Source: JACZST01 sp964195155 (GTDB lineage Bacteria > Actinomycetota > Acidimicrobiia > Spongiisociales > UBA5794). From it: DNA of 24,875 bases. Position 1 is the first letter of the stretch. Each line of letters starts with the position of its first letter. Location of the stretch: contig CAXMOP010000049.1 in assembly GCA_964195155.1 (NCBI GenBank), positions 1-24,875 on the forward strand, given 5' to 3'. The translations under genes and the position numbers were made by a program. This document shows positions 6,865-14,836 of this stretch, in pieces. The notes beneath the pieces are model-generated. The model worked only from the letters and a program-made list of their open reading frames with translations. It was not told where the DNA came from and did not search any database.

Positions 6865-8463
6865 ATGGTGATCCGTGCGGACGGCATGAGGTACGGTTGG
6901 GGGGTGCAGGACGTGCTCTCGCTGCCAGACGCCTACAACGCCGCCGTCGATTTCATCGACCACGCTCCGGCGCCCGACGACAAGACGGCGTTCATCGACC
7001 GGGCGGGCACGCACACCTACGGTGACCTGAAGCGCCGCGTCGACAGCGTGGGATCGGCGCTGCTCGGCATGGGGCTCGGGCGCGATGATCGGCTGGCGAT
7101 GGCCATGCTCGACGCCTTCGACTTCCCCGGCGTGTTCTGGGGTGCCATCAAGGCGGGGATCGTTCCGATCTGCATGAACACCCTGCTCACCACCGAGAGC
7201 TACGACTACGTGCTCCGAGACTGCCGGGCGCGTGCGCTCGTCGTTTCCGAAGAGCTGCTCGAGCGGTTCGCGCCGATTCTTGATGACCTTCCCGACCTGG
7301 AGCACGTCATCGTCGCCGGCGCCGACGACGGACGGCACACCACCCTCGACGAGCTGCTCGCCACAACGTCCGGTGAGTTGGCCGCGGCCGACACCGCCGG
7401 GGACGACGTTGCCTTTTGGCTGTACTCCTCTGGCTCCACCGGCCTCCCCAAGGGTGTGCGGCATCGTCACGGATCGCCGGCACAAACCGCTCACACGTAC
7501 GGTCGCACCGTCCTCGGGCTGGAGGAACACGACGTGGTCTACTCGGCGGCCAAGCTCTTCTTTGCCTACGGGCTCGGCAACGCCATGACGTTTCCACTTC
7601 GCGTCGGCGCCACCGCGGTCCTGCTCGACGGCCGCCCCACCCCAGATGCGGTCATGGAGATCATGGCGATTCATCAGCCGACTGCGTTCTTCGGAGTTCC
7701 CACGCTGTATGCAGCGTTGTTGGCGGACGAGGCAAACACGCCAGAGACCGGGAGTTCCCGGCTCCGCGTCTGTGTCTCTGCGGGGGAGGCGCTTTCCGAG
7801 GTGGTGGGCAATGCGTGGGAGGAGCGGTTCGGGGTCCCGATCCTCGACGGCATTGGCTCCACCGAGATGCTTCACATCTTCGTCTCCAACCGCCCCGGCG
7901 ACATCCGCTACGGCTCGTCTGGTACTCCGGTGCCCGGCTACGAGGCGAGGATCGTGGACGAGTCGGGGGGTGAGGTCGCCGCCGGTGCGCTCGGCGAGCT
8001 GCTCATCAGTGGGCCCTCGACCGCAGCCGGCTACTGGAACCAGGATGAAAAGGACGCCGCGACTTTTGAAGGGCCGTGGACCCGCACAGGGGACAAGTAC
8101 GTGCAGGATGCGAACGGCTATTACCACTACGGCGGTCGCAGCGACGACATGTTCAAGGTGGGCGGCAACTGGGTTTCCCCGTTCGAAGTCGAGTCGACCA
8201 TCGCCGAGCACGAGGCGGTGCTGGAGGCGGCGGTGATCGGAAGCCCGGATGAGGCAGGAAACCTCAAGCCAAAGGCATACGTCATCCTCCTCCCAGGGGG
8301 GTCGGGTGACGACGGCCTCATGGCGGTCCTTCAGGAGTGGGTCAAGAGTCGGCTCGAGCCATGGAAGTACCCGCGCTCGATCGAGTTCGTCGACGAGTTC
8401 CCCAGAACAGCGACCGGGAAGATCCAGCGCTTCAAGCTCCGCGAGCTCGACCACACCTCGTGA
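6865..8463 (+). CDS. Benzoate-CoA ligase (AMP-forming)
   Basis: A 532-residue ANL-superfamily enzyme that activates benzoate with ATP and CoA to benzoyl-CoA, the entry step of the box pathway. Motifs are the P-loop SSGSTGLPKG (188-197), GIGSTEM (329-335, the A5 motif in the form typical of benzoate-CoA ligases), TGD (408-410), the hinge region YGGRSDDMFKVGGNWVSP (422-439) and the A10 lysine K519 in ATGKIQRFKL. The N-terminal AYNAAVDFID also matches this subfamily. The true start may be GTG 6904 or ATG 6886, because homologues begin near residue 14 and no candidate has a strong ribosome site. Its last bases overlap the boxC start (GTGA), which shows translational coupling. Confidence 0.9.
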   Translation: MVIRADGMRYGWGVQDVLSLPDAYNAAVDFIDHAPAPDDKTAFIDRAGTHTYGDLKRRVDSVGSALLGMGLGRDDRLAMAMLDAFDFPGVFWGAIKAGIVPICMNTLLTTESYDYVLRDCRARALVVSEELLERFAPILDDLPDLEHVIVAGADDGRHTTLDELLATTSGELAAADTAGDDVAFWLYSSGSTGLPKGVRHRHGSPAQTAHTYGRTVLGLEEHDVVYSAAKLFFAYGLGNAMTFPLRVGATAVLLDGRPTPDAVMEIMAIHQPTAFFGVPTLYAALLADEANTPETGSSRLRVCVSAGEALSEVVGNAWEERFGVPILDGIGSTEMLHIFVSNRPGDIRYGSSGTPVPGYEARIVDESGGEVAAGALGELLISGPSTAAGYWNQDEKDAATFEGPWTRTGDKYVQDANGYYHYGGRSDDMFKVGGNWVSPFEVESTIAEHEAVLEAAVIGSPDEAGNLKPKAYVILLPGGSGDDGLMAVLQEWVKSRLEPWKYPRSIEFVDEFPRTATGKIQRFKLRELDHTS

Positions 8464-10109
8464 CTCCGGAGGCGATCGACTTTCGCACCCACCCGACTCG
8501 GTATCGGCACTGGCGGCTGACCATCGACGGGCCGGTGGCGCGTCTCGACCTCGACGTCGACGAGCAGGCGGGGCTCGGGGACTACGAGCTCAAGATGAAC
8601 TCCTACGACCTTGGCGTGGACATCGAACTCAACGACGCCGTGCAACGGTTGCGTTTCGAGCATCCTGAGGTCGGTGCGGTGCTCATCGGCTCGCTGCATG
8701 ACCGCGTTTTCTGCTCGGGAGCGAATATCACCATGCTCGCCGAATCGAGCCACGCACTCAAGGTCAATTTCTGCAAGTTCACCAACGAAACGCGCCTGGC
8801 GATGGAGGATGCAACGCGGAACTCGGGTCAGCGCTACCTCGCAGCAATCAATGGAACGGCTGCCGGCGGTGGCTACGAGCTCGCCCTGGCGTGCGACTCC
8901 ATCATGCTGGTCGACGACGGCTCGGCATCGGTTGCGCTACCGGAACTGCCTTTGCTTGGCGTGCTGCCGGCAACCGGGGGCCTCACCAGACTGGTAGACA
9001 AACGACACGTACGCCGCGATCTCGCGGACGTGGTGGCCACCACGGAGGAGGGAGTCAAGGGGAAGCGCGCCCTGGACTGGGGCCTGGTCGATGAGCTGAT
9101 TCCCGGATCGCGCTTTGCTGAGGAGACCGTACGTCGTGCCCGCGATGATGCCGCCGACAAACCGACCGTGCAGGGCATCGAGCTCCGAGATCTCCAGCGA
9201 ACCATCGAGGGCGACGTCATCTCTTATCAATACCTACGGATCGAAATCGATCGCGAGGGACGGGCGGCGACCATACGGATCTTCGGCCCCTCCGAGCCTC
9301 CGCCGGCAGACCCAAAGGCGGCCACCGATCTCGGCGACGCCTTTTGGCCCCTTGCCGTGACCAGGGCTCTCGAAGATGCGTTGCTCCACCTTCGCGTCAA
9401 CGAGTTCGAGATCGGAACGCTGCTCCTGGTGACCGAAGGTGTCCCGGACCTCGTACTCGCCCACGACGGCTTCCTCCGCGACCACGCCGAACACTGGCTG
9501 ATCGCTGAGATCATCCTGTTTCTCACGCGGACACTGAAGCGGATCGACGTCACCTCTCGCTCGACCATCGCCCTCGTCGAGCCCGGCAGCTGCTTCGCGG
9601 GGCTGCTCACAGAGCTGGCGCTCGCCGCCGACCGAAGCTACATGTTTGACGGCATGCCAGACGATGCCGCGACACGTCCCGCCGAGTTGCAACTGACCGA
9701 GATGAACCTGGGTGCCCTCCCGATGGGGAACGGTCTGAGCAGGTTGGCGACCCGGTTCTGGGGCCGGCCCGATGCGCTCGCCGACGCCGAGAACGCCGCG
9801 GGTCGCCGGCTGTCGGCCGGGGATGCCGAAGCCCTCGGGCTCGTAACCTTCGCCCTCGACGCCATCGACTGGGAGGACGAGCTCCGGCTCGCCCTCGAGG
9901 AACGAGCCAGCTTCTCGCCGGACTCGCTCACCGCCATGGAGGCCAATCTGCGCTTTGTCGGTCCCGAGACCATGGAAACGAAGATTTTCGGACGGCTGAG
10001 CGCCTGGCAAAATTGGGTGTTCCAGCGGCCGAATGCCTCAGGCGAAGCGGGGGCGCTCCGCAGATACCGCACGGGGCGGCGCCCCGAGTTCGACAAGAAG
10101 CGGGCCTGA
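8460..10109 (+). CDS. boxC: 2,3-epoxybenzoyl-CoA dihydrolase (ring-cleaving)
   Basis: A 549-residue enoyl-CoA hydratase/isomerase-superfamily enzyme. In the aerobic benzoyl-CoA pathway BoxC hydrolytically opens 2,3-epoxybenzoyl-CoA to 3,4-dehydroadipyl-CoA semialdehyde plus formate, without oxygen. Two crotonase-like halves are visible. The first carries VFCSGANITML (83-93) and the oxyanion/active-site stretch AAGGGYELALACD (134-146), then LPELPLLGVLPATGGLTR and VDKRHVRRDLADV, all typical of BoxC. Length matches characterised BoxC proteins (about 555). The start is a GTG at 8460 inside the ligase stop (GTGA overlap). Upstream in-frame codons from 8337 lie inside the ligase and are not used. 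Confidence 0.93.
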   Translation: MTPEAIDFRTHPTRYRHWRLTIDGPVARLDLDVDEQAGLGDYELKMNSYDLGVDIELNDAVQRLRFEHPEVGAVLIGSLHDRVFCSGANITMLAESSHALKVNFCKFTNETRLAMEDATRNSGQRYLAAINGTAAGGGYELALACDSIMLVDDGSASVALPELPLLGVLPATGGLTRLVDKRHVRRDLADVVATTEEGVKGKRALDWGLVDELIPGSRFAEETVRRARDDAADKPTVQGIELRDLQRTIEGDVISYQYLRIEIDREGRAATIRIFGPSEPPPADPKAATDLGDAFWPLAVTRALEDALLHLRVNEFEIGTLLLVTEGVPDLVLAHDGFLRDHAEHWLIAEIILFLTRTLKRIDVTSRSTIALVEPGSCFAGLLTELALAADRSYMFDGMPDDAATRPAELQLTEMNLGALPMGNGLSRLATRFWGRPDALADAENAAGRRLSAGDAEALGLVTFALDAIDWEDELRLALEERASFSPDSLTAMEANLRFVGPETMETKIFGRLSAWQNWVFQRPNASGEAGALRRYRTGRRPEFDKKRA

Positions 10110-10110
10110 G

Positions 10111-11550
10111 GTGAGCGACACCGTCGACTACGACCAGCTCATCCCAAACAACGTCGGACTCGCCGACGACGCCAAGCTGCGCCGAGCGCTCGAGGCGTGG
10201 CATCCGGGGTACATCGACTGGTGGAAGACGATGGGGCCGGACGGCTTCCAGGACGCTTCGGTGTGGCTTCGCACCGCGGTCAGCGTGGAACGGGAAGGGT
10301 GGGCCAAGTTCGAGTATGTCCGCATGCCCGAGTACCGGTGGGGGATCCTGCTGGCACCCGCGGTCGAGGGCCGCACCATCCCCTTCGGGGAGCACCTCGG
10401 TGAACCGGTGTGGCACGAGGTTCCCGGCGAGTACCGTGCCCTACTGCGGCGGATCATCGTCGTACAGGGAGACACCGAACCTGCGTCCGTGGAGCAGCAG
10501 CGCTACCTGGGGATGACTGCTCCCTCCCTCTACGACCTTCGCAACCTGTTCCAGGTCAACGTCGAGGAGGGCCGTCATCTGTGGGCGATGGTGTACCTGC
10601 TCCAGAAGTACTTTGGCCGCGACGGACGTGAGGAGGCGGCCGAGCTGCTCGAGCGACGATCGGGCGATGCCGACAAGCCGCGCATCCTCGGCGCATTCAA
10701 TGCGGAGACACCGGACTGGCTTTCCTTCTTTCTGTTCACATTCTTCACCGATCGCGACGGAAGGATGCAGCTCGAGGCGCTTGCCCAGTCCGGATTCGAC
10801 CCGTTGTCGAGGACCTGCCGGTTCATGCTTGCCGAGGAGGCGCACCACATGTTCGTGGGTGTGACCGGGGTGAGCAGGATCGTCGAGGCAACGGCCGTAG
10901 CGATGGAGGCCGCGGGCATCGAGGACCCGCACGACACCGAGGCGATCCGCGCCCTCGGAGTCATCGACTTCCCAACGATCCAGCGGAAGATCAACCTCCA
11001 CTGCTCGCTCACGTTGGATCTCTTCGGCTCCGAGCTGTCCACGAACTCCTCCACCTACTTCAACGCCGGGGTCAAAGGCCGGTTCCACGAGGATCGGCTC
11101 GAAGACGATCATCGGCTGCTCGACGCCACCTATCCCGTCCTCGAGTACCACCAGGGCAGCTTGCGCACCATCGAGGCTCAAGCGCTTCACGCGCTCAACG
11201 CCAGGCTCCGCGATGACTTCGTCGAGGACTGTGCCGGCGGTTTTCGCATGTGGAACCGGCAGATCGCCGAGCACGGTATCGACTACCAGCTCCGGATTCC
11301 CCACGTCGGGTTCAACCGGCAGGTCGGACACTTCCGTGACGTGGAGGTCTCTCCGGATGGGCCTCTGATCGATCCGGCCACCTTCGAGGCGAAGCGCGCC
11401 GACTGGCTCCCCACCGAAGACGACGCCGCGTTCATCGTGGAGCTCATGAGACCGGAGCAGACGCCTGGAGAGTTTGCGACGTGGATTGCGCAGCCGTCGC
11501 GGGGTGTCGACCAGAAGCCGCTCGATTTCGAATACGTCCGTCTTCCCTGA
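10111..11550 (+). CDS. boxB: Benzoyl-CoA 2,3-epoxidase, oxygenase component
   Basis: A 479-residue class I di-iron oxygenase that inserts one O2-derived oxygen into benzoyl-CoA to give the 2,3-epoxide. The carboxylate/histidine iron ligands are visible in the expected order: E123 (GDTEPAS), E153 and H156 (VEEGRH), D214 (FFTDRD), and E243 and H246 (AEEAHH). They sit at a constant offset of three from the ligands I recall for the Azoarcus evansii enzyme (about 473 residues). The GTG start at 10111 is one base after the boxC stop, so translation is coupled. Electrons must come from a BoxA-type reductase, which is not in this window. This is the last gene of the ligase-boxC-boxB operon. Confidence 0.93.
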   Translation: MSDTVDYDQLIPNNVGLADDAKLRRALEAWHPGYIDWWKTMGPDGFQDASVWLRTAVSVEREGWAKFEYVRMPEYRWGILLAPAVEGRTIPFGEHLGEPVWHEVPGEYRALLRRIIVVQGDTEPASVEQQRYLGMTAPSLYDLRNLFQVNVEEGRHLWAMVYLLQKYFGRDGREEAAELLERRSGDADKPRILGAFNAETPDWLSFFLFTFFTDRDGRMQLEALAQSGFDPLSRTCRFMLAEEAHHMFVGVTGVSRIVEATAVAMEAAGIEDPHDTEAIRALGVIDFPTIQRKINLHCSLTLDLFGSELSTNSSTYFNAGVKGRFHEDRLEDDHRLLDATYPVLEYHQGSLRTIEAQALHALNARLRDDFVEDCAGGFRMWNRQIAEHGIDYQLRIPHVGFNRQVGHFRDVEVSPDGPLIDPATFEAKRADWLPTEDDAAFIVELMRPEQTPGEFATWIAQPSRGVDQKPLDFEYVRLP

Positions 11551-11580
11551 CGATCGGGCCCGCAAAACGCGATCCCGCGT

Positions 11581-11599
11581 AGGGTTTGCGTCAAACCCT
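11581..11599 (+). terminator. Hairpin after boxB, candidate end of the benzoate operon
   Basis: AGGGTTT (11581-11587) is perfectly complementary to AAACCCT (11593-11599) across a 5-base loop, 31 bp after the boxB stop. Only TT and then a G-run follow, so this is not a canonical intrinsic terminator. It also covers the nominal TTG start of the next gene at 11586, which argues that translation of that gene starts further downstream. Confidence 0.35.
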
Positions 11600-13604
11600 T
11601 TGGGGGGAGTTAGGAGTCCCGGCTATCGGGCGATCACGATCGCGGTCGGTTCGGCTGATCACCGCAGGCCTGGTGGCAACAGCGCTGGTGGTGGGGGCGC
11701 CGACGCTTGCCATTGCGAGCGACGGCTCTCTCGACGATACGTTCGACAGCGATGGAAGGGTCACGACCGACTTCGGCGGGTTCGACCGCGCCCAGGACGC
11801 GGTCCTCCAGCCGGATGGCAAAATCGTTGTGGTTGGTGCTGCCGGCTTCGACGGGTTCGGGCTTGCTCGTTACCAGCCCGACGGGTCGCTCGACGCCGGA
11901 TTCGGCAGTGGCGGCCTCGTCAGGGGGCCGTTTGCCGATCCGGTCACCGGCATGACGGCGAACGGGGTTGCCTTGCAGGCCGACGGGAAGATCGTGGCGG
12001 CGGGCCGTTTCTTCGGTGACTTCGCACTCGCTCGTTACCACCCCGACGGTTCGATCGACCCGACGTTTGGTAGGGATGGCACGGTCGTCACCGACTTTGG
12101 AGATCCGTTTCTTTCCGACGAAGCCAACGCGGTCGCGGTGCAGACCGACGGGAAGATCATCGCGGCCGGGTCGGCGGCGGGCGGAATCGGGATAGCCCGC
12201 TACAACTCCGACGGCTCGTTGGACACATCGTTCGGGAGCAGCGGCATAGTCATGGTCGACCTGGGGATCGAAGTGCCGTTCGCTTCTGCGATTGTGATCC
12301 AGCCCGACGGCAAGATCGTGATCGCCGGCGGGAGCGACCCAGTGACGATCACCCGGTCCGACCTGCTTGTCATGCGTTTTCTCGAGGACGGGTCGCTCGA
12401 CAAGGAATTCGGCATTGATGGAATTGTCCGCGGTGCCCCGGACGTGCGCGGGCGGTTCAACGATGTGGCGCTGCAGCCGGACGGGAGGATCGTTGCGGCC
12501 GGTGGGCGCACCGTTCCCCCCGATAGCGATGGCGTCGCCGTTGTGCGATACAACACGGACGGGTCGGTCGACACCACCTTCAGCAACGATGGCCTTGCCA
12601 CGGGCCCGTTCGGGTCCGCCGCAACGCTCAATGCCGTCGCCATCCAGCCCTTTGTGGCCGGCTTCAAGATCGTCGTTGCTGGCAGGACGAACAGCTTCGG
12701 ACTGGCTCGGTACGACGAGGACGGGTCGCTCGACACCACCTTCGGCACCGGCGGCTCAACGATCACCGACGGCACCTTCGAGACCGCCAATGCGGTGCTG
12801 GTGCAGGATGACGGTCAGATTGTCGTTGCCGGCAACGCGTCCGGCGACTTCGGCGTCGTCCGCTATAACACCGCAATCGTGACCGAGCCAACGGTCGGCC
12901 TCGTCGACCCGGCGCAGGGTCTCTGGCACCTGCCCACCGATGCCGCGAACGTCATCCCGTTCTACTACGGCAACCCGGGGGACATTCCGATGGCGGGGGA
13001 CTGGGATTGCGACGGGATTTCCACGCCGGGTTTGTTCCGGCCCACGGACGGGTTCGTGTACCTGCGGAACAGCAACACCCAGGGGATCTCCGACCTGCGG
13101 TTCTTTGTCGGGAACCCTGCCGACGCTCCGCTCGCCGGTGACTTCGACGGGGACGGCTGTGACACGGTTTCCCTGTATCGACGGCAGACCCAGGAGTTCT
13201 TCATCTTCAACGAGCTCGGCGAGAACGGCGGGGGCCTCGGCGCCGCCGAATTCTCCTTCGAGTTCGGGAACCCGGGCGACCAGCCGGTGGTCGGCGATTG
13301 GGACGGCGACGACTCCGATGAGGTCGGCCTGCACCGGGAATCCTCCGGGCTCTTCTACTGGCGGAACACGCTCAATACCGGTGTCGCCGACGGCTCCATC
13401 ATCTACGGGGACCCCGGCGACCGATTCGTCGCCTGGGACTGGGGGGTCGTCGATGGCGCCGACACACCGGGCGTGTTCCGTCCATCCGATCAAACCTTCT
13501 ACTTTCGCCACACGCTCACGACCGGAGTCGCGGACTCGCAGTTCCGTTGGAACGGCGCCGAGGCCGACTGGCTGCCGGTAGCCGGCGACTTTGGACTCGA
13601 CTGA
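11586..13604 (+). CDS. Secreted delta-60 repeat (DUF5122) protein with C-terminal FG-GAP-like repeats
   Basis: Up to 672 residues. A basic start (RSRSRSVR) and a hydrophobic core ending TLAIAS form a signal peptide, so the protein is exported. Then come seven blades with the delta-60 signature DGS-L/I/V-D-x-x-F, each about 50-60 residues with QPDGKIVVVG/A and LARY strands; seven copies suit a beta-propeller. Residues from about 440 to the end hold four repeats of the GNPGD-P-x-AGDWDxDG type, with putative calcium-binding DxDxDG loops, as in FG-GAP/VCBS-like surface proteins. A cell-surface binding role is inferred. The start is uncertain: the TTG at 11586 sits in a hairpin, while GGGGGGAG/TAGGAG at 11602-11615 lies before a possible non-standard start (GTC 11616 or ATC 11625). 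Confidence 0.85.
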   Translation: MRQTLWGELGVPAIGRSRSRSVRLITAGLVATALVVGAPTLAIASDGSLDDTFDSDGRVTTDFGGFDRAQDAVLQPDGKIVVVGAAGFDGFGLARYQPDGSLDAGFGSGGLVRGPFADPVTGMTANGVALQADGKIVAAGRFFGDFALARYHPDGSIDPTFGRDGTVVTDFGDPFLSDEANAVAVQTDGKIIAAGSAAGGIGIARYNSDGSLDTSFGSSGIVMVDLGIEVPFASAIVIQPDGKIVIAGGSDPVTITRSDLLVMRFLEDGSLDKEFGIDGIVRGAPDVRGRFNDVALQPDGRIVAAGGRTVPPDSDGVAVVRYNTDGSVDTTFSNDGLATGPFGSAATLNAVAIQPFVAGFKIVVAGRTNSFGLARYDEDGSLDTTFGTGGSTITDGTFETANAVLVQDDGQIVVAGNASGDFGVVRYNTAIVTEPTVGLVDPAQGLWHLPTDAANVIPFYYGNPGDIPMAGDWDCDGISTPGLFRPTDGFVYLRNSNTQGISDLRFFVGNPADAPLAGDFDGDGCDTVSLYRRQTQEFFIFNELGENGGGLGAAEFSFEFGNPGDQPVVGDWDGDDSDEVGLHRESSGLFYWRNTLNTGVADGSIIYGDPGDRFVAWDWGVVDGADTPGVFRPSDQTFYFRHTLTTGVADSQFRWNGAEADWLPVAGDFGLD

Positions 13605-13606
13605 TC

Positions 13607-13648
13607 AGCATCGATGGGACCGTGGCTCGGCGGCGTGGACTCGATGCT
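13607..13648 (+). other. Long-loop inverted repeat after the delta-60 gene
   Basis: AGCATCGA (13607-13614) is the exact reverse complement of TCGATGCT (13641-13648), three bases after the stop of the delta-60 gene. The 26-base loop and lack of a T-run make it a weak terminator candidate. Confidence 0.25.
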
Positions 13649-13664
13649 CGCCGGGACAGCCGCA

Positions 13665-13670
13665 TATAGT
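13665..13670 (+). promoter_or_regulatory. Possible -10 element for the DUF998 gene
   Basis: TATAGT lies in the locally AT-rich stretch CATATAGTTGACA, 28 bases before the GTG at 13698. It would place transcription near 13677. No good -35 is visible at the proper distance. The TTGACA overlapping its end has no -10 at 16-18 bp, so only the -10 reading is offered. Confidence 0.25.
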
Positions 13671-13697
13671 TGACACCGGCTATCCATATGAGGTCGT

Positions 13698-14567
13698 GTG
13701 CCGGCACCGGTCCAGCGAATCCGCGGCGAGGCTCTATCGGCTCGTCTACTCGGTGGCACGGGGGTCGCGGGTATCGCCTACTTGGTCGTGACGTTTGTCT
13801 TTCTCCACTTCGTTCAATGGAGACTTCACCCCGGCGAACACTTCATCAGCGAGTACGTCCACGGCCAATTCGGTTGGTTGGTGACTGTGGCCTTTTTCGT
13901 CGGCGGTATCGGCACCCTGGCGCTGGCGCTCGGGCTCCACCGATCTTTGGAGTCGGGAGAGCGGGTGGCAACGTCAATTGCGCTCATCACGAGTGCCGGT
14001 GTCAGCTTCATTGCCTTGGGCATCTTCAAGATCGACCCCCTGCTCGAAGATGGAACAACCGGCTACACCCCGACGGGGATCGCGCACCTGGTCGCGACAC
14101 TTGTTCTCTTTGTCAGCTTGATTATCGGCGCCCTCACGCTGCGGAGCGTCTTCGCCGGCGATCCGAGGTGGCGGGGATTGGAACCTGCGGCGCTCCGGCT
14201 GACGTTGGCGATGTTGGTGGCACCCATCGTGATGTTCGCAGTTCCCCAGCAGGCGGTTGGCCTCGCCCAGCGAGCCTTGGTCGTCGTCCTATTGAGCTGG
14301 CTTGCCGTCATCGGCTGGTGGATGCGTCGACTCGATCCGGTTGCGCGCCCAGAGCGTGCGCCAAGCGTCTCGCATGCACCGGTGATGTCGACCTTCAACT
14401 ATGGGTCGAGGGCCCTCCCGATTCTGAGTGAGGCTGGCGAGGAGCCCGGCGCGTTCGGTTCACGGTCTGGGGTCCGCGTCCGTCGGCGCGCCGCCAGGCG
14501 GCCCTGGCTGTCCATCGGCCAACAGTTGATCGAAGGCATACCGGCGCTCAAGATCACGCGACACTGA
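13698..14567 (+). CDS. DUF998 family integral membrane protein with basic C-terminal tail
   Basis: A 289-residue protein with about six hydrophobic spans (near 22-40, 59-80, 93-110, 129-149, 166-183 and 193-208), so it sits in the cytoplasmic membrane. DUF998 features are visible: the ISEYVHGQFGW loop after the first span, GIFKIDP, TPTGIAHL and the QQAVGLAQR segment before the last span. DUF998 has no settled function. Residues from about 211 to the end form a soluble, Arg-rich tail (VRVRRRAARRP) not expected for the family, so the 3' end may have been altered next to repeat copy 1, which begins four bases after the stop. Start GTG 13698, with GAGG four bases upstream. Confidence 0.8.
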   Translation: MPAPVQRIRGEALSARLLGGTGVAGIAYLVVTFVFLHFVQWRLHPGEHFISEYVHGQFGWLVTVAFFVGGIGTLALALGLHRSLESGERVATSIALITSAGVSFIALGIFKIDPLLEDGTTGYTPTGIAHLVATLVLFVSLIIGALTLRSVFAGDPRWRGLEPAALRLTLAMLVAPIVMFAVPQQAVGLAQRALVVVLLSWLAVIGWWMRRLDPVARPERAPSVSHAPVMSTFNYGSRALPILSEAGEEPGAFGSRSGVRVRRRAARRPWLSIGQQLIEGIPALKITRH

Positions 14568-14570
14568 CCA

Positions 14571-14681
14571 GGAGGATGCTGAACAATGACGGGTGCTACG
14601 GGCCGCCGCTCGCTCGCGTGTTGTGGTGACTCCGTTTCTCCCGGACGCGACGGCCCTCCGGAGGATTGCTCAGCACCCTCC
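14571..14681. repeat. Inverted-repeat element, copy 1
   Basis: A 111-bp element that begins GGAGGATGCTGAACAAT and ends with the near reverse complement ATTGCTCAGCACCCTCC (15 of 17 complementary). Inside, GGGCCGCCGC (14600-14609) pairs with GCGACGGCCC (14647-14656) with one mismatch, and an apical TCCG/CGGA hairpin lies at 14631-14645. It starts four bases after the DUF998 stop. Copies 2 and 3 have the same layout in the same orientation. It has no coding capacity, so it looks like a MITE or a structured intergenic repeat. Flanks are CAGGA and CAGAT if the left end is placed at GGATG (14574). Confidence 0.85.
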
Positions 14682-14729
14682 CAGATCGCAACGGCTTTTT
14701 CGTGGCGCGGAAGAAAACCCGTGTTAGTC
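14682..14729. other. Spacer between repeat copies 1 and 2
   Basis: This 48-bp non-coding spacer contains T5 (14696-14700) and, a little further on, AAGAAAA. Such T/A runs beside a large hairpin could help transcripts end from either side, because the converging DUF998 and MetE-like genes meet here. This is inference. Confidence 0.3.
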
Positions 14730-14836
14730 GGATGCTGAACAATGACGAGTGCCATGGGCCGCCGCTCGCTTGCGTGTTGTGGTGACGCGGATACTCCGGC
14801 CGCGACGGCCCTCCGGAGGATTGTTCAGCACCCTCC
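14730..14836. repeat. Inverted-repeat element, copy 2, with TAGTC flanking direct repeats
   Basis: A 107-bp element, GGATGCTGAACAAT to ATTGTTCAGCACCCTCC, nearly identical to copy 1 except for the apical region. That region here is CGCGG...CCGCG instead of TCCG...CGGA. The sequence TAGTC occurs directly before it (14725-14729) and directly after it (14837-14841), which looks like a 5-bp target-site duplication. The last base of the element is also the first plus-strand base of the CTA that encodes the TAG stop of the minus-strand MetE-like gene. Confidence 0.85.

Noticed and set aside
6772..8454. 560-codon open frame on the minus strand opposite the benzoate-CoA ligase
   Set aside because: The plus-strand ligase is unmistakable; the antisense product is His/Arg/Val-rich without motifs.
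10441..11565. 374-codon minus-strand frame opposite boxB
   Set aside because: boxB has all iron ligands and is coupled to boxC; the antisense product has no family features.
13670..13675. TTGACA as a sigma-70 -35 box
   Set aside because: No -10-like hexamer 16-18 bp downstream; the GTG start would already be at +28, leaving no usable leader.
14430..14520. Possible tRNA-like or tRNA-antisense sequence (minus-strand translation reads RRTRTPD)
   Set aside because: No T-loop GGTTCGAATCC-type core, no cloverleaf arms at proper spacing.
14571..14836. Two similar repeats 48 bp apart considered as a CRISPR array
   Set aside because: The repeats are 107-111 bp with their own inverted ends, only two are adjacent, and no cas gene is present.
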